Of a DNA stretch of 9,149 nucleotides, positions 1 to 5,070 are shown piece after piece. Each line of letters opens with the position of its first letter. The stretch's first letter is position 1. Source of the DNA: an uncultured Chlorobiales bacterium (GTDB lineage: Bacteria; Bacteroidota; Chlorobiia; Chlorobiales; Thermochlorobacteraceae); assembly GCA_937959145.1 (NCBI GenBank), contig CALGMC010000034.1, positions 1-9,149 of the forward strand, given 5' to 3'. The translations under genes and the position numbers were made by a program. Below the pieces are notes generated by a model. The model did no database searches, was not told where the DNA came from, and saw nothing but the letters and a program-made list of their open reading frames with translations.

Positions 1-1
1 C

Positions 2-715
2 CGCCCCATCTTTCAATCCCAAACTTTCAAGCAAGGACTGTGCGAAATTCAAGACGAAGGCAGTCAACTTATTTCGCTTCTTCTCAATCCAAAGCCGAAA
101 ACGATTACGCTCGATGCTTGTGCAGGCGGCGGCGGCAAAACCCTTCACCTTGCCACCTTGATGCAAAACAAAGGCAAAGTCTATGCCTACGAAAAATTTC
201 CAAAACGCTTCGGCAACATTCGCGACCGCTTGAAACGCTCTTCGCTTCAAAATGTCGAACTTCTCGACAGCGAGGAAAAACTTTATCGCTTCCGAGAAAA
301 ATTTAGCGGCAAAGTCGATAGCCTTCTTCTCGATGTACCTTGCACCGGAAGCGGCACGCTCCGTCGCAACCCCGACTTGAAACGACGGCTCACGCCTCAC
401 TCGCTCGAGCATCTGACAAAAGTGCAATCGGAAATTTTAGACACCTACACGCCACTGCTCAAAGTTGGCGGAAGGCTTGTTTATGCAACTTGTTCGATTT
501 TTCGTGATGAAAACGAGGCACAAGTGGAGGCGTTTCTTTCGCGACATAAAAATTTTTCGCTTCTGCCTGTTTCAGAGGTTGTGAAGGAAATTCGTATAGA
601 GGCTGATTTGACAAGGCTTCGCGAGCGATTACAAAACGAAACTTATCTTAAACTCTTTCCGCACCGCGATAACACCGACGGATTTTTCGCCGCCGTTCTC
701 ACGCGCCTTTCGTGA
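2..715 (+). CDS. RsmB/NOP-family RNA (cytosine-5) methyltransferase, 3' part (5' end outside window)
   Basis: C-terminal 237 residues of a class I SAM-dependent RNA m5C methyltransferase of the RsmB (Sun/Fmu)/NOP2 family, a cytoplasmic enzyme that methylates a cytosine of rRNA (16S C967 for true RsmB). The reading frame is open from base 2, so the start and any N-terminal NusB-like RNA-binding domain lie outside. Visible in order: the IQDEGSQL segment; SAM motif I DACAGGGGKT (from residue 38 of the fragment; classical RsmB has DACAAPGGKT); motif IV DVPCTGSGTLRRNPD with the Cys codon at 341-343; and motif VI YATCSIFRDENE with the catalytic Cys codon at 491-493. Both family cysteines are therefore present. 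The tail (HRDNTDGFFAAVLTR) matches the usual family end. The Gly-rich motif I resembles the variant seen in Bacteroidota/Chlorobiota members, so exact target specificity (C967 or another site) is not certain. Its end overlaps the convergent glycosyltransferase gene by 17 bp. Confidence 0.93.
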   Translation, partial: RPIFQSQTFKQGLCEIQDEGSQLISLLLNPKPKTITLDACAGGGGKTLHLATLMQNKGKVYAYEKFPKRFGNIRDRLKRSSLQNVELLDSEEKLYRFREKFSGKVDSLLLDVPCTGSGTLRRNPDLKRRLTPHSLEHLTKVQSEILDTYTPLLKVGGRLVYATCSIFRDENEAQVEAFLSRHKNFSLLPVSEVVKEIRIEADLTRLRERLQNETYLKLFPHRDNTDGFFAAVLTRLS

Positions 716-1739
716 AACTTTTCTCTCTTTCAAAGTTCACCATTTCTTTGATGAGGTAACTTTCGCTTTGAAGGTAACTCTTCGTAATCATTTCGCCGAG
801 CAATCCGCCTAAGAAAAACTGCACGCCGAGAATAATCAGCAACACGCCGAGCATCAAGAGCGGGCGGTTGCTCACGCTTTCTTGATGAACATACTTGCCA
901 TAAGTGAGCACCGCCGCAATCACGAAGCCCAACAGAAAGCACACAATTCCAAGCATGCCGAAAAGGTGCATCGGGCGTTTCATATACTTCGTGATGAACA
1001 TCACCGTGAGCAAATCCAAGAAGCCATTGAAGAAGCGGCTCAATCCGAATTTAGACGTGCCGTATTTGCGTGCGCGATGATGAACGGCAAGTTCCGAGAC
1101 GCGAAAGCCGTTCCACTTTGCCAAAACAGGAATGTATCGGTGCATTTCGCCATAAACTTGCACGGCTTTAACGACTTCGTGCCGATAGGCTTTCAAGCCG
1201 CAGTTGAAGTCGTGAATATGCACGCCGCTGAGCACGCCTGTAACAAAGTTGAAGAGTTTGGACGGAAGCGTTTTTGTAATCGGGTCGTAGCGTTTCTTTT
1301 TCCAACCGCTGACGAGGTCGTAGCCTTCTTCGAGTTTGCGAATGAGCGGCTCAATTTCGTAGGGATTATCTTGCAAATCGGCGTCCATCGTAATCACATA
1401 TTTGCCTTGTGCGGCATGGAAGCCTGCGTCAAGCCCTGCCGATTTGCCGTAGTTGCGCCGAAACGAAATGAGTTTGACTTCCTTATGTTTTTCAATGAGC
1501 GATTTGATAACTGCGTCAGAGCCGTCGGTTGAGCCATCGTTGATGAAGAGAATTTCAAATGTCGGTTGATGTCCGAAAAGAGAATGCAGATTGCTTGTTT
1601 GAATGGCGTCGTAGATTTGTTCGGTGAGTTCTGGTAGCGATTCGGCTTCGTTGTAAAGCGGAATGACGAGCGAAATATCGACAGAAAATTCAGGCGAAGT
1701 TGCGTTCACAGATGCGTGATGATAAGTTGATGGCGTCAA
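699..1739 (-). CDS. GtrB/DPM1-like polyprenyl-phosphate glycosyltransferase (GT2 family)
   Basis: 346-residue inner-membrane glycosyltransferase, probably moving a sugar from a nucleotide donor to undecaprenyl phosphate at the cytoplasmic face for surface glycan or lipid modification. The GT2 domain begins at residue 22 (SLVIPLYNEAESLPEL), followed by FINDGSTDGSD (65-75), the metal-binding DAD of MDADLQDNP (119-121), GWKKKRYDP (145-153) and RKYGTSKFG (224-232). These are the marks of the GtrB/ArnC/DPM1 subgroup. Two hydrophobic helices follow (about 258-281 and 293-317), as expected for GtrB-type proteins. The start is a TTG two bases after the endonuclease stop (TAA 1744-1742). No ATG is available between the preceding in-frame stop and the first motif; a GTG ten codons in (1709-1707) is the only alternative. 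There is no clear Shine-Dalgarno, so translation is probably coupled to the upstream nuclease gene. The donor sugar cannot be read from sequence. Confidence 0.93.
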   Translation of the reverse strand: MTPSTYHHASVNATSPEFSVDISLVIPLYNEAESLPELTEQIYDAIQTSNLHSLFGHQPTFEILFINDGSTDGSDAVIKSLIEKHKEVKLISFRRNYGKSAGLDAGFHAAQGKYVITMDADLQDNPYEIEPLIRKLEEGYDLVSGWKKKRYDPITKTLPSKLFNFVTGVLSGVHIHDFNCGLKAYRHEVVKAVQVYGEMHRYIPVLAKWNGFRVSELAVHHRARKYGTSKFGLSRFFNGFLDLLTVMFITKYMKRPMHLFGMLGIVCFLLGFVIAAVLTYGKYVHQESVSNRPLLMLGVLLIILGVQFFLGGLLGEMITKSYLQSESYLIKEMVNFEREKSFTKGA

Positions 1740-1741
1740 GG

Positions 1742-2674
1742 TTAATCGGTTTTGCTTTCAATAACGGCTTGAATATCAGGTGGAACGTTGGAAAGAAAAT
1801 CATACCCTGTTAGGCGTTCGAGTTCGTCGACGGTTGTTAGATACTTTCGCCAACCTGACTTCTTAAATTCTTTGCCTTGCGCATTTGGCATATTGACGGC
1901 AATAACGCGCGTGTCTTTGGTGATGTTTTCCAAGCCTTGCCCGCGCTCCAAGACGACGACAATTTTCCAAGTTGATTTCGGAATGGCAACGCGCCCCTTA
2001 CCTTTGCCGTTTAAGTATTCGGGATTTTTGTCGTAGATACCGCCTGCAATGATGTAAAGTTCATGATTCTTCTTTTTGCACAGCACTTCGCAGAAGGTTT
2101 CCAGCGAAAGCCAAGGACCGGCGTTGAGGTCGTGCATTTGCGGCAGAATGTTGGTCATGAGAAATGTGGCGTCGTTGTCTTCTCTTGTGCGGGTGCGTTC
2201 TTCGGAGCGAACCATGTGTCCTCGGTCGTAGCCGCTTCCGGTGTAGTCGTTATGCGTGATGCGCTGAAATCCGTCAGGCAGGCTCATGTCGGTAATGAAC
2301 TGCCCTTGCTTGCGCTCCACTGTTCCGAACCAACTTTCGTTCAAGTTCCAAGCGACCCAATTTGCGCCGCCGCGTGCGTTGTTGTAAGAGAGCACATATT
2401 GCGGTTTTTCCATCAAGTAGTCGTCGCTGTCGTCGCCATCTTTGGGAATGCCGAGCGGCGCGTGCAAGTCAAAGTAAGATTTTGCCGACGATGCTGCCGA
2501 TTGCGGTTTTGAGGTTGTCGCTGTCGGCTGTCGTTCTTGTTTAGGCTTATCGGTTTGTTTGGTTTCAACAGGTGTGGGCGTTTCGTCTTTCTTGCTTTGG
2601 GATTGAATCAAGAGATAAACGCCAACGATAAGGGCGAGAATGAGTAAATTTCGGACTGTTTTGTTCTGGAACAA
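1742..2674 (-). CDS. Membrane-anchored DNA/RNA non-specific endonuclease (NucA/NUC, His-Me finger)
   Basis: 310-residue sugar-non-specific nuclease of the Serratia nuclease/NucA type (beta-beta-alpha metal fold), which uses Mg2+ to cut DNA and RNA. Residue 1 here is the TTG at 2674. A short N-terminus is followed by one hydrophobic helix (about 8-24), then a Lys/Thr/Pro/Gln-rich linker (about 25-64), so the catalytic domain should be exported and either tethered or released. The catalytic core starts near residue 92. It has YDRGHM (149-154) with catalytic His153, and NILPQMHDLN..W..LE with the metal ligand Asn184 and Glu192. The domain runs to about 295 and looks intact. I chose the TTG at 2674-2672 because a GGAGG lies 5 nt upstream. 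A longer reading from TTG 2722 adds 16 residues with no hydrophobic or domain content and would abut the divergent gene. It is the first gene of a two-gene minus-strand operon with the glycosyltransferase. A role in nucleic-acid scavenging or extracellular DNA turnover is inference. Confidence 0.92.
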   Translation of the reverse strand: MFQNKTVRNLLILALIVGVYLLIQSQSKKDETPTPVETKQTDKPKQERQPTATTSKPQSAASSAKSYFDLHAPLGIPKDGDDSDDYLMEKPQYVLSYNNARGGANWVAWNLNESWFGTVERKQGQFITDMSLPDGFQRITHNDYTGSGYDRGHMVRSEERTRTREDNDATFLMTNILPQMHDLNAGPWLSLETFCEVLCKKKNHELYIIAGGIYDKNPEYLNGKGKGRVAIPKSTWKIVVVLERGQGLENITKDTRVIAVNMPNAQGKEFKKSGWRKYLTTVDELERLTGYDFLSNVPPDIQAVIESKTD

Positions 2675-2722
2675 ACTAACCTCCGTTCTGTTTATGAAGT
2701 TAAAACCACGGTTAAAACACAA
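2675..2722. promoter_or_regulatory. 48-bp divergent control region between endonuclease and adaptor genes
   Basis: The minus-strand nuclease and plus-strand adaptor genes start only 48 bp apart, so their promoters must overlap each other or the coding starts. The segment holds two direct copies of GTTAAAAC (2699-2706 and 2711-2718), 12 bp apart start to start, which could be an operator. No convincing -35/-10 pair or Bacteroidota-type -33/-7 pair was seen. The control role is inferred from gene layout; the repeat is directly visible. Confidence 0.4.
2680..2684 (-). promoter_or_regulatory. Shine-Dalgarno GGAGG deciding the endonuclease start
   Basis: On the minus strand GGAGG (plus-strand CCTCC) is followed by the 5-nt spacer TTAGT and then TTG. 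It is the clearest ribosome-binding site in the window and supports the TTG at 2674-2672 as the nuclease start. Confidence 0.7.
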
Positions 2723-3778
2723 ATGAAAAAGTCGCGCATTATTTCTTTGATTGTTCTCTTCGCGCTTATTCTGCTTCTGTTCTTACCCAAAATGTTCAGT
2801 GCTAAAAAAACGGCGACGGCTTCAGGCTCTGCGCCTATGTTGCTTTCTGTTGATGCCGTTGTTCTCAAACCGCGCACGATTGCCAATAAAGTTTATACCA
2901 CAGGCACATTAATTGCAAGCGAAGAAGTGGACTTGCGTAGCGAAATCACGGGCAAAGTTAGCAAAATCTTTTTTCAGGAAGGGGCAAATGTCCAGCGCAA
3001 TCAACTGCTTTTGAAAATTATCGATGATGAACTGCAAGCACAAAAACGGCGCACAGAATCGCAACTGCGCCTTGCCGAACTGCGCGAAGCCCGACAGCGA
3101 CAACTGCTCGCCGAAAAAGCAACAAGCCAAGAAGAATACGACATCGCGCTCAACGAACTTAACTCGCTCAAAGCACAACTTGAATCGCTACTTGCGCAAA
3201 TTGACCGCACGGAAATTCGTGCTCCATTTAGCGGCAAAGTCGGCTTGCGCTATGTCAGCGAAGGCAGTTATGTTTCGCCTTCCACGCGCATTACCACGCT
3301 TCAAAGTTCAACGCCGATTAAACTTGACTTTTCAATTCCCGAAAAATATGCCGCGCAAGTTCGCGTCAATGATAAAGTATTCTTTCGCGTTCAAAGCCTC
3401 CCGACCGTCTTTGAAGCCAAAGTTTATGCGATTGAGCCGCGCATTGACCTGAACACACGCACGATTCAACTTCGCGCGATTCACCCCAACAAAAACGGCG
3501 AACTCATTGCAGGCTCATTTGCCGATGTGGAACTCGTTTTGCAAGAAATTCGCAATGCTCTCATGATTCCTTCCGAAGCCCTTGTGCCCGACCTCAAAGG
3601 TCAAAAAGTTTTCACGATTCGTGGCGGCAAGGTTGCCGAACAACCCGTCGAGATTGGACTTCGCACCGAAAAAGAAGTGCAAATCGTCAGCGGACTGAAT
3701 CCGAGCGACACCGTCCTGACCACAGGCTTGTTGCAAGTGCGAAGCGGCATGACGGTTTCTTTGAACATTCGTGAGTAA
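2723..3778 (+). CDS. RND efflux periplasmic adaptor (HlyD/MdtA-like membrane fusion protein)
   Basis: 351-residue periplasmic adaptor of the kind that links an inner-membrane RND pump to an outer-membrane TolC-like channel. An N-terminal signal/anchor helix (about 5-22; MKKSRIISLIVLFALILLLF) has no lipobox Cys. The first half of the lipoyl/barrel-sandwich domain follows (about 57-102, including SEITGKVSKIFFQEGANVQ), then an alpha-helical hairpin with coiled-coil character (about 103-160, rich in Arg, Gln, Glu and Leu). Next come the second lipoyl half (EIRAPFSGKVG, 164-174, and GSYVSPST), the beta-barrel domain (about 197-275) and a membrane-proximal C-terminal domain (to 351). The order and length are normal for the family. 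The ATG follows the nuclease/adaptor spacer without a visible Shine-Dalgarno. No RND permease or TolC gene follows: the next gene, 47 bp downstream, is HemX/CcsA-like. Its pump must be encoded elsewhere unless the partner was lost. Substrate unknown. Confidence 0.92.
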   Translation: MKKSRIISLIVLFALILLLFLPKMFSAKKTATASGSAPMLLSVDAVVLKPRTIANKVYTTGTLIASEEVDLRSEITGKVSKIFFQEGANVQRNQLLLKIIDDELQAQKRRTESQLRLAELREARQRQLLAEKATSQEEYDIALNELNSLKAQLESLLAQIDRTEIRAPFSGKVGLRYVSEGSYVSPSTRITTLQSSTPIKLDFSIPEKYAAQVRVNDKVFFRVQSLPTVFEAKVYAIEPRIDLNTRTIQLRAIHPNKNGELIAGSFADVELVLQEIRNALMIPSEALVPDLKGQKVFTIRGGKVAEQPVEIGLRTEKEVQIVSGLNPSDTVLTTGLLQVRSGMTVSLNIRE

Positions 3779-3825
3779 CGAGTTTTGATTATCGTTTTGT
3801 AACTTCAGCCAATTTGTAGTAAAAA

Positions 3826-4638
3826 ATGGACGTATCGCTTTACATCTTTTCAATCGCTGTTCCGCTTGTCTACACGAGTGCGACGCTTTCATATGGGGCT
3901 GATTTCTTTTGGCGACTTGGTTGGGCAACGGCTATCAAGCGTCCGCTTCTCTTCCTCACGGCGATTCTTCACCTTGTTTATTTGCACTTGCTTATCGCGC
4001 AAAACGGCTATCCACCGATTGCGTCTGTTTTTCAACTCATGTCGACGATTGCCTTCACATTGCTGATTACTTATTTGTTCATTGAACTTTCAACGGGCGT
4101 GATTGAAACAGGCTTTTTTGTGCTTTCCGTTGCGCTTCTCTTTCAGGTGATTTCGTCATGGTTTATTGAAGATGTCGGCGCGGTGAATGAAAATCTGAAA
4201 AATCCAATTCTTTCGCTTCACATCATCTCTGCATTGCTTGGTTATAGCGCGATTGCCATTGCGGGCATTTACAGCCTGCTTTACCTCTTGCTCTTAAAAC
4301 AAATTCAGGCGAATCGATACGGATTGCTCTTCGAGCGACTGCCGAATCTTGAACTCTTTGAAAAGATGAGTTACAACGCCGTGATGTTCGGATTCTTTTT
4401 TCTGACCGTTGCCTTTATTGCAGGCGCGATTTGGATTCCGAAAACCACGATTTCACTTGTCGATTTCAAACTTATCGGCACGATTTTGGTTTGGGCGATT
4501 TACGGCATTGGGCTTTTGTTTCGTGAGCGGCTCGCGCTTCAAGGCAAACGCATGGCGGTGATGCTCATTTCAGGATTTCTTTTTGCGTTTCTTTCCATGA
4601 CGGTGCTGAACTTTTTTTCGGCACGATTTCATTCATAA
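3826..4638 (+). CDS. HemX/CcsA-like 8-TM cytochrome c assembly family membrane protein
   Basis: 270-residue integral membrane protein of the CcmC/CcsA/HemX heme-handling superfamily. Eight hydrophobic helices are readable (about 3-22, 38-58, 67-87, 93-113, 129-157, 182-203, 212-233, 243-264). Family signatures are the helix around LHIISALLGYSAIA with His132, further His49 and His54, and the C-terminal LNFFSARFHS with His269, equivalent to the conserved last periplasmic His. The Trp-rich WWD heme-binding loop of true CcsA/CcmC (WGxxWxWD-type) is not recognisable: between helices 6 and 7 only WIPKTTISLVDFK is seen. Its length, 8-TM plan and place just upstream of hemA resemble Bacillus HemX, a protein of the hemA operon that affects HemA (glutamyl-tRNA reductase) amount. 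I favour a HemX-like role in heme or tetrapyrrole homeostasis over a full cytochrome c synthetase, but family membership alone cannot decide. Its last 23 bases belong to a repeat found again before hemA. Confidence 0.85.
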   Translation: MDVSLYIFSIAVPLVYTSATLSYGADFFWRLGWATAIKRPLLFLTAILHLVYLHLLIAQNGYPPIASVFQLMSTIAFTLLITYLFIELSTGVIETGFFVLSVALLFQVISSWFIEDVGAVNENLKNPILSLHIISALLGYSAIAIAGIYSLLYLLLLKQIQANRYGLLFERLPNLELFEKMSYNAVMFGFFFLTVAFIAGAIWIPKTTISLVDFKLIGTILVWAIYGIGLLFRERLALQGKRMAVMLISGFLFAFLSMTVLNFFSARFHS

Positions 4639-4650
4639 ACGAGAGAACAC
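4616..4650 (+). repeat. Direct repeat, copy 1 (end of hemX/ccsA-like gene and its 3' flank)
   Basis: 35-nt segment beginning TTTCGGCACGATTTCATTC and ending CGAGAGAACAC. It covers the last codons (SARFHS, stop 4636-4638) of the HemX/CcsA-like gene plus 12 bases after the stop. It matches 5003-5038 with one substitution (A4622 against G5010, silent in an Ala codon) and one extra T in the second copy. It marks the left edge of the DUF2283 insert. Confidence 0.92.
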
Positions 4651-4721
4651 AGATTGAGCGGATTGAACCAATGCTCACGGAGTAAACTCAATGCAAACCT
4701 GTTTTATTCGGTGTAGTTCTG

Positions 4722-4782
4722 ATGATTGTGCTTTCCATCAATCAAGTTCCGATTCGAACTTACAGATGAACGTTGGGTGTGA
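4722..4782 (+). pseudogene. Frameshifted remnant of a small toxin-like partner of DUF2283
   Basis: From ATG 4722 the frame reads MIVLSINQVPIR and then stops at TGA 4767-4769. If one base (A4758) is skipped, it continues LTDERWV before TGA 4780-4782, two bases before the DUF2283 ATG. The joined reading, with VPIR-LTDERW, resembles from memory the N-terminus of small toxin-like proteins often encoded directly upstream of DUF2283 genes; those are much longer, so the middle and C-terminus are missing here. The two-frame continuity is visible in the sequence. The family match and the deletion are inference and need a profile search. Confidence 0.5.
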
Positions 4783-4783
4783 T

Positions 4784-5002
4784 ATGAAAGAGTTGAAAAT
4801 TCTAACGAGCGTCGACAATGCAAATTGGGATTATGATGCTGAAGCCGATACACTTTACATCAGCATTGGCGAACCGCAAGCAGGCGTGGGATTTGATGCA
4901 GGCAACGGCATCATCTTGCGCTACAAAGAAGGCACGAAAGAATTGATTGGCTTGACAATTTTAGGAATCAAAGCGCGTGCGTCTCAACAATTTTGCGACT
5001 GA
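4784..5002 (+). CDS. DUF2283 small protein (antitoxin-like)
   Basis: 72-residue soluble protein starting MKELKILTSVDNANWDYD. The DUF2283 core is clear: WDYDAEADTLYISIGE (15-30), NGIILRYKEGTKELIGLTIL (about 41-60), then a short tail ending QQFCD. Such proteins are about 70 residues long and are often found beside small toxin-like genes, so an antitoxin or binding-partner role is likely but unproven. The same frame is open back to ATG 4691, which has a GGAG 8 nt upstream (4679-4682), giving a 103-residue reading. Residues 1-31 of that version are Cys/Ser-rich and come from the degraded partner gene read out of frame, so I prefer ATG 4784; ATG 4766 is a further option. The intact, unpaired gene may be a leftover antitoxin. 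It lies between the repeat copies and ends directly against the second one. Confidence 0.72.
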   Translation: MKELKILTSVDNANWDYDAEADTLYISIGEPQAGVGFDAGNGIILRYKEGTKELIGLTILGIKARASQQFCD

Positions 5003-5038
5003 TTTCGGCGCGATTTCATTTCATAAACGAGAGAACAC
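5003..5038 (+). repeat. Direct repeat, copy 2 (hemA leader)
   Basis: 36-nt near-copy of 4616-4650, starting immediately after the DUF2283 stop. The inserted T removes the ccsA-type stop, so the copied codons (SARFHF) read on in frame towards hemA. The 10-mer AACGAGAGAA inside it (5026-5035) recurs just before the hemA ATG (5059-5068) and in copy 1 (4638-4647). Confidence 0.92.
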
Positions 5039-5070
5039 CCGTTGCTGTGTTCCAATTCAACGAGAGAATT

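Larger units (their letters stand above)
4651..5002 (+). other. 352-bp inserted cassette between hemX/ccsA-like gene and hemA
   Basis: The stretch between the two direct repeats contains a short AT-rich leader with a GATTG-type repeat (4651-4668), a broken reading frame resembling a small toxin-like partner (4722-4782) and the intact DUF2283 gene, whose stop codon is the last three bases. The second repeat copy begins on the very next base. There is no transposase, no terminal inverted repeat and no integrase site, so it is better read as a small gene cassette acquired by recombination or duplication than as a classical insertion sequence. The boundaries come directly from the repeat; the insertion history is inference. 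Confidence 0.6.

Noticed and set aside
882..1532. 216-residue open frame on the plus strand opposite the glycosyltransferase
   Set aside because: It is antisense to a gene with full GT2 motifs, has no recognisable domain, and its composition is what the complement of that gene would give.
2675..2722. Longer endonuclease start (TTG at 2722, 326 residues)
   Set aside because: The 16 extra residues have no signal or domain character, there is no ribosome-binding site, and the internal TTG at 2674 has GGAGG at ideal spacing.
3779..3825. Promoter in the 47-bp gap between the adaptor and the HemX/CcsA-like gene
   Set aside because: AT-rich with loose TTTTG and CAATTTG motifs, but spacing and sequence do not fit a -33/-7 or -35/-10 pair well enough to call.
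4691..4783. Long DUF2283 start at ATG 4691 (103 residues)
   Set aside because: The added residues correspond to the out-of-frame remnant of another gene and are not DUF2283-like. The GGAG before ATG 4691 means translation from there cannot be fully excluded.
4722..5002. Complete toxin-antitoxin system
   Set aside because: The partner reading frame is broken and only about 20 codons remain; at most one half of a module survives.
4616..5038. Classical transposon or insertion sequence with target-site duplication
   Set aside because: No transposase and no terminal inverted repeats, and 35 bp is far longer than usual target duplications.
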